NCBI GenBank assembly: GCA_021785115.1
Contig: JAJYGO010000361.1
Location: 1 to 12,893 of the forward strand
Origin: Chloroflexota bacterium
GTDB taxonomy: Bacteria; Chloroflexota; Limnocylindria; Limnocylindrales; CSP1-4
Length of the DNA: 12,893 nucleotides
Direction of reading: 5' to 3'
Of the stretch, positions 1-6,204 are shown piece after piece (the first letter of the stretch is position 1; each line of letters starts with the position of its first letter). The position numbers and the translations under genes are program-made. The notes under the pieces are model-generated. The model did no database searches and was not told the DNA's origin. It saw nothing but the letters and a program-made list of their open reading frames with translations.

Positions 1-1
1 C

Positions 2-49
2 GACACGGTCCGGGGCGTGGGCTACCGGCTGCGCGAGGCGCGGCCGTGA
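2..49 (+). CDS. OmpR/PhoB-family response regulator, C-terminal end only
   Basis: Only the last 15 codons lie in the window. They read DTVRGVGYRLREARP and then TGA at 47-49. The TVRGVGYRL string is the end of the winged-helix DNA-binding domain of OmpR/PhoB response regulators, in the wing that follows the recognition helix. The stop overlaps the GTG start of the histidine kinase (GTGA), so the two are translationally coupled and almost certainly cognate partners. The receiver domain and most of the effector domain lie to the left of the window. I propose this protein as the factor that binds the 11-bp phased repeat arrays found upstream of several genes here; that link is inference. Confidence 0.85.
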   Translation, partial: DTVRGVGYRLREARP

Positions 50-1134
50 TCCCCCGGTCGCTGCGTGCTCGGCTGCTGGCGGCGTTCGTGGCCGTCGCGG
101 CCGCGGCGCTGGGCACCGTCGGCGCGGCGGTCCTGCTCGTGGGCCCCAGCTACTTCTCGGAGGCGATGGGCCACGTCCCGGGCGACCCGATGGGCGAGGC
201 CATGGCAATGGCCACCCAGATGGCGTTCATCGACGCGATGCGCCGGGCGCTCCTCGCGGCCACGGTCATCGCGGTGATCACGGCAGCCGTCGTCAGCGTT
301 GCCGTCGCCGCACGGATCGCTCGGCCCGTCACCCGCCTCGCCGACGCGTCGCGGCGGATCGCCGCCGGCCACTACGCCGAGCGGGTGGAGACCGACGAGC
401 CCGGGGAGATCGCCGACCTCGCGGCGTCGTTCAACGACATGGCGGCGTCCCTCGAGGCCACCGAGCGGAGGCGGCTCCAGCTGGTCGGCGACGTGGCGCA
501 CGAGCTGCGCACGCCGCTGGCGACGCTGGACGGCTACCTCGAGGGACTCGAGGACGGCGTGATCCAGTCGAGCCCCCAGACGTGGCACCTGCTCCGCGCC
601 GAGACCTCGCGGCTGACGAGGATGGTCAACGAGCTCGCCGAGCTGTGGCGGGCCGAGGCGCACCAGCTGCCGCTGCGCACCGAGGAGATCGACGCGGCCG
701 AGGTGGCTCGGGAGGTCATTGCCCGGTTCGCGCCGCAGGCCGACGCGCGAGGGATCGGGCTGGCCGCTCCCGCCGGCCGCCTGCCAGTCATGGCCGACCG
801 CGACCGCGTCGCCCAGATCGTCTCGAACTACCTCTCGAACGCGCTCCGGTACGCGCCGGACAACTCGTCGATCGAGGTCGCGGCGGAGGTGGCCTCCGGG
901 GCCGGCAGGCTCCGGGTCACCGACCAGGGCCAAGGGCTCGCCGCGGACCAGCTCGAGGCCGTCTTCGAGCGCTTCTACCGGGTCGATCCGGCCCGCACGC
1001 GATCCGCCGGTGGCGCTGGCATCGGCCTTGCGATCGTCCGCGCCCTGGCCAACGCGATGGGGGGCCGAGCGTGGGCCGAGAGCGCCGGCCTCGGCATGGG
1101 GGCCACGTTCCTTGTGGAGCTCCCTGCGCCCTGA
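46..1134 (+). CDS. Sensor histidine kinase with Met-rich extracytoplasmic loop
   Basis: A 362-residue membrane sensor kinase that autophosphorylates a histidine and passes the phosphate to the response regulator encoded just upstream. Visible order: transmembrane segment about 9-32, short extracytoplasmic loop about 33-66, second membrane segment about 68-88, HAMP linker about 89-140, dimerisation/phosphoacceptor H-box (DVAHELRTPL, His152), N-box (Asn261/Asn265), G1 box (DQGQG, Asp293), F-box (FERFYRVDPART) and G2 box (GGAGIGLAIV, 322-331). All catalytic boxes are intact. The loop is unusual: it holds Met41, His43, Met49, Met53, Met55, Met59 and Met65, a composition seen in proteins that bind Cu(I) or Ag(I). 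The GTG start overlaps the upstream stop. Kinase assignment is secure; the ligand is inferred. Confidence 0.95.
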   Translation: MIPRSLRARLLAAFVAVAAAALGTVGAAVLLVGPSYFSEAMGHVPGDPMGEAMAMATQMAFIDAMRRALLAATVIAVITAAVVSVAVAARIARPVTRLADASRRIAAGHYAERVETDEPGEIADLAASFNDMAASLEATERRRLQLVGDVAHELRTPLATLDGYLEGLEDGVIQSSPQTWHLLRAETSRLTRMVNELAELWRAEAHQLPLRTEEIDAAEVAREVIARFAPQADARGIGLAAPAGRLPVMADRDRVAQIVSNYLSNALRYAPDNSSIEVAAEVASGAGRLRVTDQGQGLAADQLEAVFERFYRVDPARTRSAGGAGIGLAIVRALANAMGGRAWAESAGLGMGATFLVELPAP

Positions 1135-1309
1135 TTGCACGCTCGGCGGACGCAGCCCCCGCTCGCTTGACCGAGTCTCGGCCAGGCCCGAATCTTGCTC
1201 ATTAGCGAGGGCATCATCCGGAGCGTCGAGATCGGCCCCTCCCGCTGAGTGGCCTCGAGGGCGTCCGTCGTCTCACGACCGATCACCAGACCAGATGGGC
1301 AGGGAACGC
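1135..1309 (+). other. Intergenic stretch with nested inverted repeats
   Basis: No gene is seen between the kinase and the trans-sulfuration enzyme. The stretch can fold: CTCGCT at 1162-1167 pairs with AGCGAG at 1204-1209, with CCGA/TCGG (1171-1181) nested inside. There is no T-run, so it is at best a factor-dependent terminator for the two-component operon or a structured leader for the next gene. I could not match it to a SAM, SAH or cobalamin riboswitch. It lacks the 11-bp phased TCA array found upstream of other units. Confidence 0.3.
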
Positions 1310-2551
1310 ATGGAGACGCAACGCCGCGGAAACGGGCATGCCTTCGCAACGCGCGCCGTGCGCGCCGGAGCAGAGCCGGATGAGGTCACGGGGGCCGTCT
1401 CCCCGCCGATCTACCAGACCTCGACCTACGCCCAGGACGGCGTCGGCCGCCCGCGGCGGGGATACGAGTACGCGAGGTCCCAGAACCCCACGCGCGAACG
1501 CCTCGAGCGCGCCGTCGCGGACCTCGAGGGCGGGCGCCACGGGATCGCGTTCGCGTCCGGCTCCGCGGCCACCGCGGCCATCGCCCAGCTCGCGGGCCCC
1601 GGCAGCGAGATCCTCGTGGGCGATGACGTCTACGGCGGCACGTTCCGGTACCTCGAGCGCGTGCACAAGGCCGGCGGTGCCGCGACGACGCGATATGTCG
1701 ACCTGGCGGGCGGCGCCGTTGAGGCCGTCCTGGGAGCGAGGCACGGCCGGACGCGGCTCGTGTGGGTCGAGACGCCGTCCAACCCGCTGCTCAAGGTGGT
1801 CGACATCTCCGCGGTTTCCTCGCTCGTCCGCGACTCGGGCTCGCGAGAAGACCGACCGCTTCTTGTCGTCGACAACACGTTCGCATCGCCGGCGCTCCAG
1901 CGCCCCCTGGAGCTCGGCGCGGACATCGTCCTCCACTCGGCCACGAAGTACCTCGGGGGCCACTCCGACACCGTCCTGGGGGTCGTCGTGGTGAGCGACG
2001 ACGGCCTCGCTGATCGCCTCCGGTTCATCCAGAACGCCATGGGCGCCGTGCCTGGGCCGCTTGACTGCTTCCTCGTCCTGCGCGGCCTCCGCACCTTGCC
2101 GCTCCGGATGGCCCGGCATTCCGCGAACGCCAACCTGGTGGCGGAGCTGTTGGCGCGACGCGCGGACGTGGCGTGGGTCAGCTACCCGGGCCTGCGCGAC
2201 GGGCGGCACGCGCACCCGGGCGCCGCCATCGCGGCGCGCCAGATGCGCCACGCGGAGACCGGCGAGCCGGCCTTCGGGGGGATGATCTCGTTCATCCCCG
2301 CCTCCGGCGGTCGTGCGGGCAAGTCTGCGCCCGAACGGGCGACTGCTTTCTGCGAGGGGACCCGCCTGTTCACGCTCGCCGAGTCGCTCGGGGGGGTCGA
2401 GTCCCTGGTCGAGCTCCCGGCCGCGATGACCCACATGTCGGTGGCCGCCTCGTCGCTGGCGATCGACCCGGCGCTGGTGCGGCTGTCGGTGGGGGTCGAG
2501 TCGCCCAACGACCTGCTCCGGGACATCGCCAGCGCCCTGGATCGCGCCTGA
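1310..2551 (+). CDS. Cys/Met-metabolism PLP-dependent enzyme (cystathionine gamma-synthase/lyase type)
   Basis: A 413-residue cytosolic enzyme of the trans-sulfuration family, which makes or splits cystathionine-type thioethers. Family landmarks: SPPIYQTSTY near 31-40, YARSQNPTR at 54-62 (phosphate-contacting Tyr54 and Arg56), FASGSAAT near 78-85, VVDNTFASP with cofactor-ring Asp188, the PLP lysine in HSATKYLGGH (Lys213), and a C-terminal MTHMSV...VRLSVGVE stretch. Length is slightly above the usual 380-400 because of an extended N-terminus. ATG 1310 is preferred because AGGGA lies four bases upstream; ATG 1295 has no ribosome site. Sequence alone does not separate gamma-synthase from gamma-lyase or methionine gamma-lyase, so no symbol is given. 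It appears monocistronic, without the phased repeats seen elsewhere, so its link to the neighbouring metal-type genes is uncertain. Confidence 0.9.
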   Translation: METQRRGNGHAFATRAVRAGAEPDEVTGAVSPPIYQTSTYAQDGVGRPRRGYEYARSQNPTRERLERAVADLEGGRHGIAFASGSAATAAIAQLAGPGSEILVGDDVYGGTFRYLERVHKAGGAATTRYVDLAGGAVEAVLGARHGRTRLVWVETPSNPLLKVVDISAVSSLVRDSGSREDRPLLVVDNTFASPALQRPLELGADIVLHSATKYLGGHSDTVLGVVVVSDDGLADRLRFIQNAMGAVPGPLDCFLVLRGLRTLPLRMARHSANANLVAELLARRADVAWVSYPGLRDGRHAHPGAAIAARQMRHAETGEPAFGGMISFIPASGGRAGKSAPERATAFCEGTRLFTLAESLGGVESLVELPAAMTHMSVAASSLAIDPALVRLSVGVESPNDLLRDIASALDRA

Positions 2552-2656
2552 GCCGAACGGGCCCCCGGATCCGCTCTCGCCGGACTCAGCGGCACCCAGC
2601 AGGGTTCTCAGCCGCGAGGCCCGAGGCAAGCCTTGAACTGGGCTGGGACGCCGGCA

Positions 2657-2700
2657 TTCTCAGCCGTGCATTACCAGCGCCTCATCCCGCGTTCATCTGG
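2657..2700 (+). promoter_or_regulatory. Phased 11-bp direct-repeat array (candidate response-regulator site)
   Basis: Four consecutive 11-bp units: TTCTCAGCCGT, GCATTACCAGC, GCCTCATCCCG, CGTTCATCTGG. The core TCA (TTA in unit two) starts at 2660, 2671, 2682 and 2693, exactly 11 apart. The array lies immediately upstream of the small-membrane-protein/cupredoxin operon and reads in its direction. Two further TTCTCAGCCG-like elements (cores at 2586 and 2608, 22 bp apart) sit just upstream and may be an auxiliary site. Binding by an OmpR/PhoB regulator is inferred from the 11-bp spacing. Confidence 0.6.
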
Positions 2701-2710
2701 CCAGACGAAC

Positions 2711-2914
2711 GTGACGGCCGTGGACATCCTCGGCTACCTGCTCATCGCCGTCGGCGCGCTCGTCCTCCTCGACCTGGTCGTGGGGGGCGGCGCGGCGACC
2801 AGGTCGTGCGCGGGGGCAGCCGCGGGCGTCATGACGCACCCGGCGACCTGGTTGGTGGTCGTGCTGCTCGCGGTGATCCTCCTCGCGGGGTTCGGAGCCG
2901 TCGCATGGCGGTGA
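2711..2914 (+). CDS. Small two-helix membrane protein, first gene of the cupredoxin operon
   Basis: A 67-residue hydrophobic protein with two predicted membrane helices: DILGYLLIAVGALVLLDLVV near residues 5-24 and TWLVVVLLAVILLAGFGAVAW near 46-66, joined by a small Gly/Ala-rich loop with a single Cys. No known family is recognised. The start is uncertain: GTG 2711 and GTG 2720 are both in frame and neither has a Shine-Dalgarno, while the phased array ends at 2700, so a leaderless message starting near 2711-2720 is plausible. A longer TTG start at 2633 would run through the array and is rejected. Its last 10 bases overlap the cupredoxin gene, which implies translational coupling and a shared membrane function. 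Confidence 0.6.
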   Translation: MTAVDILGYLLIAVGALVLLDLVVGGGAATRSCAGAAAGVMTHPATWLVVVLLAVILLAGFGAVAWR

Positions 2915-3417
2915 TCGGCGGTCGCGGCAAGGTGTCGGTTGAGGACGCGCAGACGGTCGAGATCCTGGTCGCCAATGGGTACCACCCCAGCCTGGTCGAG
3001 GTGGCGGCCGACACCCCGATCAGGCTCGTGTTCCACAGGGTGGACGCCCACGAGTGCTCGGACCGCGTCGTGTTCTCGGAGCCGCGCCTCGTCAGGCACC
3101 TGGCGCCGGGCGCGACCACCGTGGTCGACCTCCCCGCGGCGGGGCCGGGGGAGGTCCGGTTCACGTGCGGCATGGGCCGCTACCGCGGGCGCATCGTCCG
3201 CCGCGCGGGTTCCGGCCACCACAGGGGCGGTGGCGGCCGCGGTCCCTGGCCCTGGGCGATCCTCCTCTCGGCACTCGTCCTCCTGCTGGGCGCGTCGGTC
3301 CTCGCCGGCGCACCGGTCCTCGCGACCTGGCTCGCCGCGGCCCTCGCGAGCCTGGTGACGGCGCTGACCGTCCTCCGGACTGCTGCGGCGCCGCGCCGCG
3401 CCGCCGAACGCCGCTGA
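2905..3417 (+). CDS. Membrane-anchored cupredoxin-like protein
   Basis: A 170-residue protein. Residues about 17-100 form a cupredoxin-like beta domain of the EfeO/plastocyanin-like type: VEILVANGYHPSLVEVAADTP, then VDAHECSDRVVF (His49, Cys51), then FTCGMGRYRGRIV (Cys88, Met90). The spaced Cys, the CGMG motif and nearby His are the probable Cu ligands. Unlike typical exported cupredoxins it has no N-terminal signal peptide. Instead a His/Gly/Arg linker (about 99-113) leads to two C-terminal membrane helices (about 115-134 and 137-158). ATG 2905 has GGAG at 2894-2897, seven bases upstream, and overlaps the previous gene. The next gene follows after 9 bases. Likely role: copper or other soft-metal binding at the membrane; the side on which the domain sits is unresolved because of the absent signal. 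Confidence 0.8.
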   Translation: MAVIGGRGKVSVEDAQTVEILVANGYHPSLVEVAADTPIRLVFHRVDAHECSDRVVFSEPRLVRHLAPGATTVVDLPAAGPGEVRFTCGMGRYRGRIVRRAGSGHHRGGGGRGPWPWAILLSALVLLLGASVLAGAPVLATWLAAALASLVTALTVLRTAAAPRRAAERR

Positions 3418-3426
3418 GGCCAACCG

Positions 3427-4242
3427 GTGCCCTTCGTCATCGACATCGACCCGGTCGCGTTCCGGGTCGCGGGTGTGGACATCCGCTGGTACGGCCTGAC
3501 GCTGGTCCTCGCGATGCTCGTCGCCTCTGCGGTCGCCGACCACGAGGCCCGCCGCCGGAGGCTGCCGGGGGGGGTCGTCGCCGACGCCGTGCTCTGGGTT
3601 GCCGTGGCGTCCCTCGCCGGCGGGCGGCTGCTCTACGCCCTGCAGAACGGCCTTCCCGACCTCGCCGCGCACCCCGTCCACCTCCTCATGGTGTGGACCG
3701 GCGGGCTGTCGTTCTACGGGGGCCTGGTCGCCGGGGCGTCGGCTCTGGTCGTCTTCGCGCGTCGGCGAGGCGTCGGCTGGATGAGCGCCCTTGACGTGGC
3801 GGCGCCGGCCGCAGCCGTCGGCCAGGCGATCGGCCACGTCGGGTGCCTCATCGGCGGCGACTCCGCCGGCATCCCGACGACGGTCCCGTGGGCCGTGATC
3901 TACCGAAACCCGGCGGCGATGGCGCCGCTGGGCACGCCCCTCCACCCGACCCAGGCCTACGAGGCAATCGCGCTGCTCGGCCTGTTCGTCGTGCTCTGGA
4001 CCCTCCGCCGCCAACCGTTCATGGTGCCGGGCGCCTTGGCCGCCGCCTACCTCGTCGGGCTGGCGTCCATCCGCTTCGTGCTGTTCTTCCTGCGCGACGA
4101 GCCGAGCGTCCTGCTCGGCCTCAAGACGGCGCAGCTGATCGGGATCGCGATCGGCATCGCCGGGATCGGCCTCGCCGTCTTGGCGAGGCGTCGCGCCCGT
4201 CTCGTCAACTCCCCCTCAGCGCGCTTGGAGGCAACCGCATGA
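3427..4242 (+). CDS. Divergent Lgt-like (prolipoprotein diacylglyceryl transferase family) membrane protein
   Basis: A 271-residue, multi-helix inner-membrane protein of the Lgt fold. Family marks: IRWYGL (19-24), GGLSFYGGL (92-100), GHVGCLIGGDSAG (136-148), HPTQAYE (173-179) and IRFVLFF (215-221). Canonical Lgt, which moves diacylglycerol from phosphatidylglycerol to the lipobox cysteine of preprolipoproteins, has GGxSFHG, GRxGNFxNGE and RFxxEFxR. Here the His is Tyr97, the Arg is His137, the Asn is Cys140, the second Asn is Gly143, the Glu is Asp145, and the last Glu is a hydrophobic residue. It is therefore probably not the housekeeping enzyme but a specialised homologue. GTG 3427 has GAGG at 3416-3419. 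It sits between the cupredoxin and the His-rich gene, with a 4-base ATGA overlap to the latter. Confidence 0.85.
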   Translation: MPFVIDIDPVAFRVAGVDIRWYGLTLVLAMLVASAVADHEARRRRLPGGVVADAVLWVAVASLAGGRLLYALQNGLPDLAAHPVHLLMVWTGGLSFYGGLVAGASALVVFARRRGVGWMSALDVAAPAAAVGQAIGHVGCLIGGDSAGIPTTVPWAVIYRNPAAMAPLGTPLHPTQAYEAIALLGLFVVLWTLRRQPFMVPGALAAAYLVGLASIRFVLFFLRDEPSVLLGLKTAQLIGIAIGIAGIGLAVLARRRARLVNSPSARLEATA

Positions 4243-4541
4243 TCACCAACGCCGACGACACGGCCCATCGGTCCGGGAGCCGGCCGCGGTGGCTGCTCCC
4301 GGCGATCGCGGCGGCCGCCGTCGCTGCGGCGCTCCTCTACCTCGGCGTCCTGACGCCGGAGTCCCTGCTGACGATCGGGCTGTTCGGGGGCATGATCGGC
4401 ATGCACCTCTTCGGCCACGGAGCGCATGGCGGCCACGGAGGGCATGCGGGGCACGCGGGCGAGAATGCGTCGGCCGACCCTGGCCAGGCGCCCGTGAGCG
4501 AGGTCGACGCTCCGCCGAAGCACAGCGGCGGCTGCCACTGA
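4239..4541 (+). CDS. Small His-rich membrane protein
   Basis: A 100-residue protein ending the cupredoxin operon. Two hydrophobic helices (about 18-36 and 42-58) are followed by a HGAHGGHGGHAGHAG tract with His at 60, 63, 66, 69 and 72, and a C-terminus ending KHSGGCH (His95, Cys99, His100). The layout recalls small DUF2933-like membrane proteins found beside heavy-metal resistance genes, although I cannot confirm membership. The regular His spacing suggests Cu, Zn or Ni binding at the membrane surface. ATG 4239 overlaps the Lgt-like stop (ATGA), and GGAGG at 4226-4230 provides a ribosome site. Confidence 0.75.
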   Translation: MITNADDTAHRSGSRPRWLLPAIAAAAVAAALLYLGVLTPESLLTIGLFGGMIGMHLFGHGAHGGHGGHAGHAGENASADPGQAPVSEVDAPPKHSGGCH

Positions 4542-4593
4542 CACGGCGCCCGCAGGCAAGTCGCCGATCGGCGGTACGGGCTTTTCGGGGCGC

Positions 4594-4636
4594 TCACGCC
4601 TGGCGTGACCCGCCGCGGTCCTTGAGGCCGGACCGC
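4594..4636. terminator. Paired hairpins between convergent genes
   Basis: Between the converging His-rich and YHS genes lie two stems: TCACGC/GCGTGA (4594-4599 with 4603-4608, loop 3) and GCGGTCC/GGACCGC (4615-4621 with 4630-4636, loop 8). Neither has a T-run on either strand. Location favours a bidirectional, perhaps factor-dependent, transcription end. Confidence 0.35.
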
Positions 4637-4652
4637 ACGGCGCCGGGCATCC

Positions 4653-4889
4653 TCAGGAAGCGAACGGACAGCGCCCGAGGCGCGAGCTCGTGGGCGGGGC
4701 GACCGCCACGGGGACCGGCCGCACCGGCTCACCCGGCCAGCCGACGTAGCGATGCGGCGTGTCGAGGAAGGCGGCGTAGCAGCGTGGGCAGCAGAAGTGG
4801 AAGCGCCGCCCCTCGGCCACGGCACTCGCGACCGCCCCGCCGGACTCGATCTCCATCCCGCAGACTGGGTCCAGCAGCAGGTCCCCCAT
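4653..4889 (-). CDS. YHS-domain protein (small metal-binding)
   Basis: A 78-residue cytosolic protein. Residues 7-49 form a YHS domain: DPVCGMEI (Cys10) followed by FHFCCPRC (Cys33, Cys34, Cys37) and a DTPHRYVG end like the usual DPxxY. YHS domains bind metals and occur in copper and heavy-metal proteins, either alone or fused to P-type ATPases and hydrolases. The remaining 28 residues are Pro/Val-rich with one extra Cys. The start at 4889 is fixed by GGAGG ten bases upstream; the frame is open further upstream, but that reading runs through a regulatory array and into a broken YHS gene. A three-unit phased array (4941-4973) lies about 50 bases upstream in the same direction. Confidence 0.8.
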   Translation of the reverse strand: MGDLLLDPVCGMEIESGGAVASAVAEGRRFHFCCPRCYAAFLDTPHRYVGWPGEPVRPVPVAVAPPTSSRLGRCPFAS

Positions 4890-4940
4890 GTAGAGTGCAC
4901 CTCCATGGCTCCGCCTTGGGTCGCCGGGATCGTTGCTCCG

Positions 4941-4973
4941 GAGGCTTAGCCCGAGGTGAAGCGGCGCTGAGAC
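4941..4973 (-). promoter_or_regulatory. Phased 11-bp direct-repeat array upstream of the YHS gene
   Basis: Read on the minus strand: GTCTCAGCGCC, GCTTCACCTCG, GGCTAAGCCTC. The first two units have TCA cores exactly 11 bp apart; the third has TAA in phase, as in the third unit of the array at 6147-6190. It ends 51 bases before the YHS start codon, close to the 55 bases seen for the PRC-barrel gene. With only two perfect cores it is weaker than the four-unit arrays. Confidence 0.45.
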
Positions 4974-5075
4974 GTGCACGGCCAGGCGGTCCGGCTGAGC
5001 CTCCGCGCCCCCGGTGCCGACCAGTGGCCGGGCCTGCCGTGTCGGCGTGGCCCGCGGCGGGATGCCGTGGGGATT

Positions 5076-5232
5076 GGGATCCCTGATCACCGTGTCGTGG
5101 CAGGCCTGGCTGCAGAAGTAGCGGTCAGGAGAAGCAGCGGGTCAGCCTACTCGCGGCCGGTGGTCGCGGCCGCATCCTCGCGGCGAATCTCTATCCCGCA
5201 GACCGGGACCAGCCGAACCCCATGACGCCCAT
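5076..5232 (-). pseudogene. Frameshifted second YHS-domain gene
   Basis: On the minus strand one frame encodes VRLVPVCGIEIRREDAAATT and then stops. A different frame, about 20 codons on, encodes DRYFCSQACHDTVIRDP. Together they make the two halves of a YHS domain (CGM-like half, then YFCSxxC half) in the right order and spacing, but no single frame joins them. Two ATGs (5232, 5223) are in a third frame, so at least two indels are needed to restore a gene. It lies directly upstream of the intact YHS gene and in the same orientation, which suggests a decayed tandem paralogue. Confidence 0.65.
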
Positions 5233-5378
5233 CGCTCGGGTCCTCATGAGGGGGTGTGCGACACGGGCCGTCTGCACATTCGTCAGCCGATGCAGCCGGC
5301 GGGCACGGCTTCGGGCTCGCACCTGCTGACGGCCTCCGGACCAACGTCCCCATGCAACGCGGGCCGGCATGGCGGATC

Positions 5379-5422
5379 TCCTCACCTGCCGCTCAGCCCA
5401 GGATCACGGGGGGCTCACCCCG
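5379..5422 (+). promoter_or_regulatory. Phased 11-bp direct-repeat array upstream of the PRC-barrel gene
   Basis: Four units TCCTCACCTGC, CGCTCAGCCCA, GGATCACGGGG, GGCTCACCCCG carry perfect TCA cores at 5382, 5393, 5404 and 5415, exactly 11 bp apart. The array ends 55 bases before the PRC-barrel ATG and reads in its direction, a normal position for an activator site over or just upstream of a -35 region. No clear -10 box could be picked out. Confidence 0.6.
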
Positions 5423-5477
5423 AAGGGGCAGGATCGTGTCGAGGACGAATCGGACAACACGAGGCGGAGGCCGCGCC

Positions 5478-5948
5478 ATGAATCCCGACAACCACATCAC
5501 CACGACCGATCGGCGGCTGCCGCCTCCGACCCTGAGCCGCCTGCGAAACGCGGGAAGGACCGTCTCCCGCGACCAGGAGGACCTTCGCGGGCGGGTCGTC
5601 AGGGACCCGACCGGCCAGAAGGTCGGCCGCATCGAGCACCTCCTCGTCGACGATGCCGTGGGGAGAGTTCGGTTCCTCGAGATCGCGTCCGGGGGATGGC
5701 TCCACCTCGGCGAAGCCAGGTCGTTCGTGCCGGTCGAGGCGATCGAGCGGATCACGAAGGACGACGTCTTCATCAGACCGACCCTCGAGCGGGTCGTCGA
5801 GCCGGCCAGCAAGGACCCTGGCCCTGTCGACGGCGACGCGCGGTCCTTCCTCGACCCGTACCCGCCCTTCGCGTACGAGGACGCCGAGTGGGTCGCCCCC
5901 TGGATCTCGAGCTGGCCGAGCACGAGGCGGTGGAACCGGCCCCGGTAG
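5478..5948 (+). CDS. PRC-barrel domain protein
   Basis: A 156-residue soluble protein. Residues about 34-105 match the PRC-barrel pattern: an EDLRGRVVRDPTGQKVGRIE opening, LLVDDAVGRVRFLEIASGG, then FVPVEAIERITKDDVFI. PRC-barrel proteins are small beta-barrels used in RNA-processing and envelope or stress contexts, and their exact role is often unknown. The tail (about 106-156) is acidic and then aromatic (DPYPPFAYEDAEWVAPW), followed by a basic end. ATG 5478 has GGAGG at 5466-5470 with seven-base spacing. A four-unit phased array lies just upstream, so it probably belongs to the same regulon as the cupredoxin and YHS genes. Monocistronic. Confidence 0.8.
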   Translation: MNPDNHITTTDRRLPPPTLSRLRNAGRTVSRDQEDLRGRVVRDPTGQKVGRIEHLLVDDAVGRVRFLEIASGGWLHLGEARSFVPVEAIERITKDDVFIRPTLERVVEPASKDPGPVDGDARSFLDPYPPFAYEDAEWVAPWISSWPSTRRWNRPR

Positions 5949-6003
5949 ACGCTGTCCGGCGGCGCAATCGACGCAGGGACGCGTGGGGCCACGCGCTCGA
6001 TCG

Positions 6004-6018
6004 GGCGCTTGAAGCGCC
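6004..6018 (+). terminator. Short hairpin after the PRC-barrel gene
   Basis: GGCGCT and AGCGCC with a TGA loop form a compact stem 56 bases past the PRC-barrel stop. No T-run follows. The rest of 5949-6146 shows no gene I can support. Confidence 0.3.
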
Positions 6019-6146
6019 ACATCGGTAGTCGCTGGGCGAGAGGACTGGCCCGATCGGCGAGTCCGACCCCTGCCTCGCGCGATGTGCGCGACACGGCGCG
6101 GTTGGCCTCGCCGGGGCGCGCTCCAGCGCTCGGCGCTCGACGGGCT

Positions 6147-6190
6147 TCCTCATCGACGTTTCAGGCGTGTTTAACGGCCAGCTCACGCGT
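6147..6190 (+). promoter_or_regulatory. Phased 11-bp direct-repeat array upstream of the TetR/exporter operon
   Basis: Units TCCTCATCGAC, GTTTCAGGCGT, GTTTAACGGCC, AGCTCACGCGT carry TCA cores at 6150, 6161 and 6183, with TAA in phase at 6172. The array ends 14 bases before the TetR-type palindrome and 46 before the regulator ATG. This suggests activation by the response regulator on top of TetR repression. Confidence 0.55.
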
Positions 6191-6204
6191 CGCCTGCAGG
6201 CTGA

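Noticed and set aside
1199..1285. Phased TCA array before the trans-sulfuration enzyme
   Set aside because: TCA occurs at 1199, 1214, 1273 and 1283, with spacings of 15, 59 and 10; no 11-bp phase.
719..1309. N-terminal extension of the trans-sulfuration enzyme reaching back into the kinase gene
   Set aside because: It overlaps the kinase in another frame, is low-complexity Arg/Ser/Pro-rich, and ATG 1310 has a ribosome site and gives a family-length protein.
1135..1309. Possible SAM or SAH riboswitch before the trans-sulfuration enzyme
   Set aside because: Nested stems exist, but I could not align the conserved core bases of any class I know.
2633..2710. TTG start for the small membrane protein
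   Set aside because: It would place the phased repeat array inside the coding region, and the extra residues are not membrane-like.
2173..2904. Upstream extension of the cupredoxin frame
   Set aside because: It shadows the end of the trans-sulfuration gene; ATG 2905 has a well-spaced GGAG.
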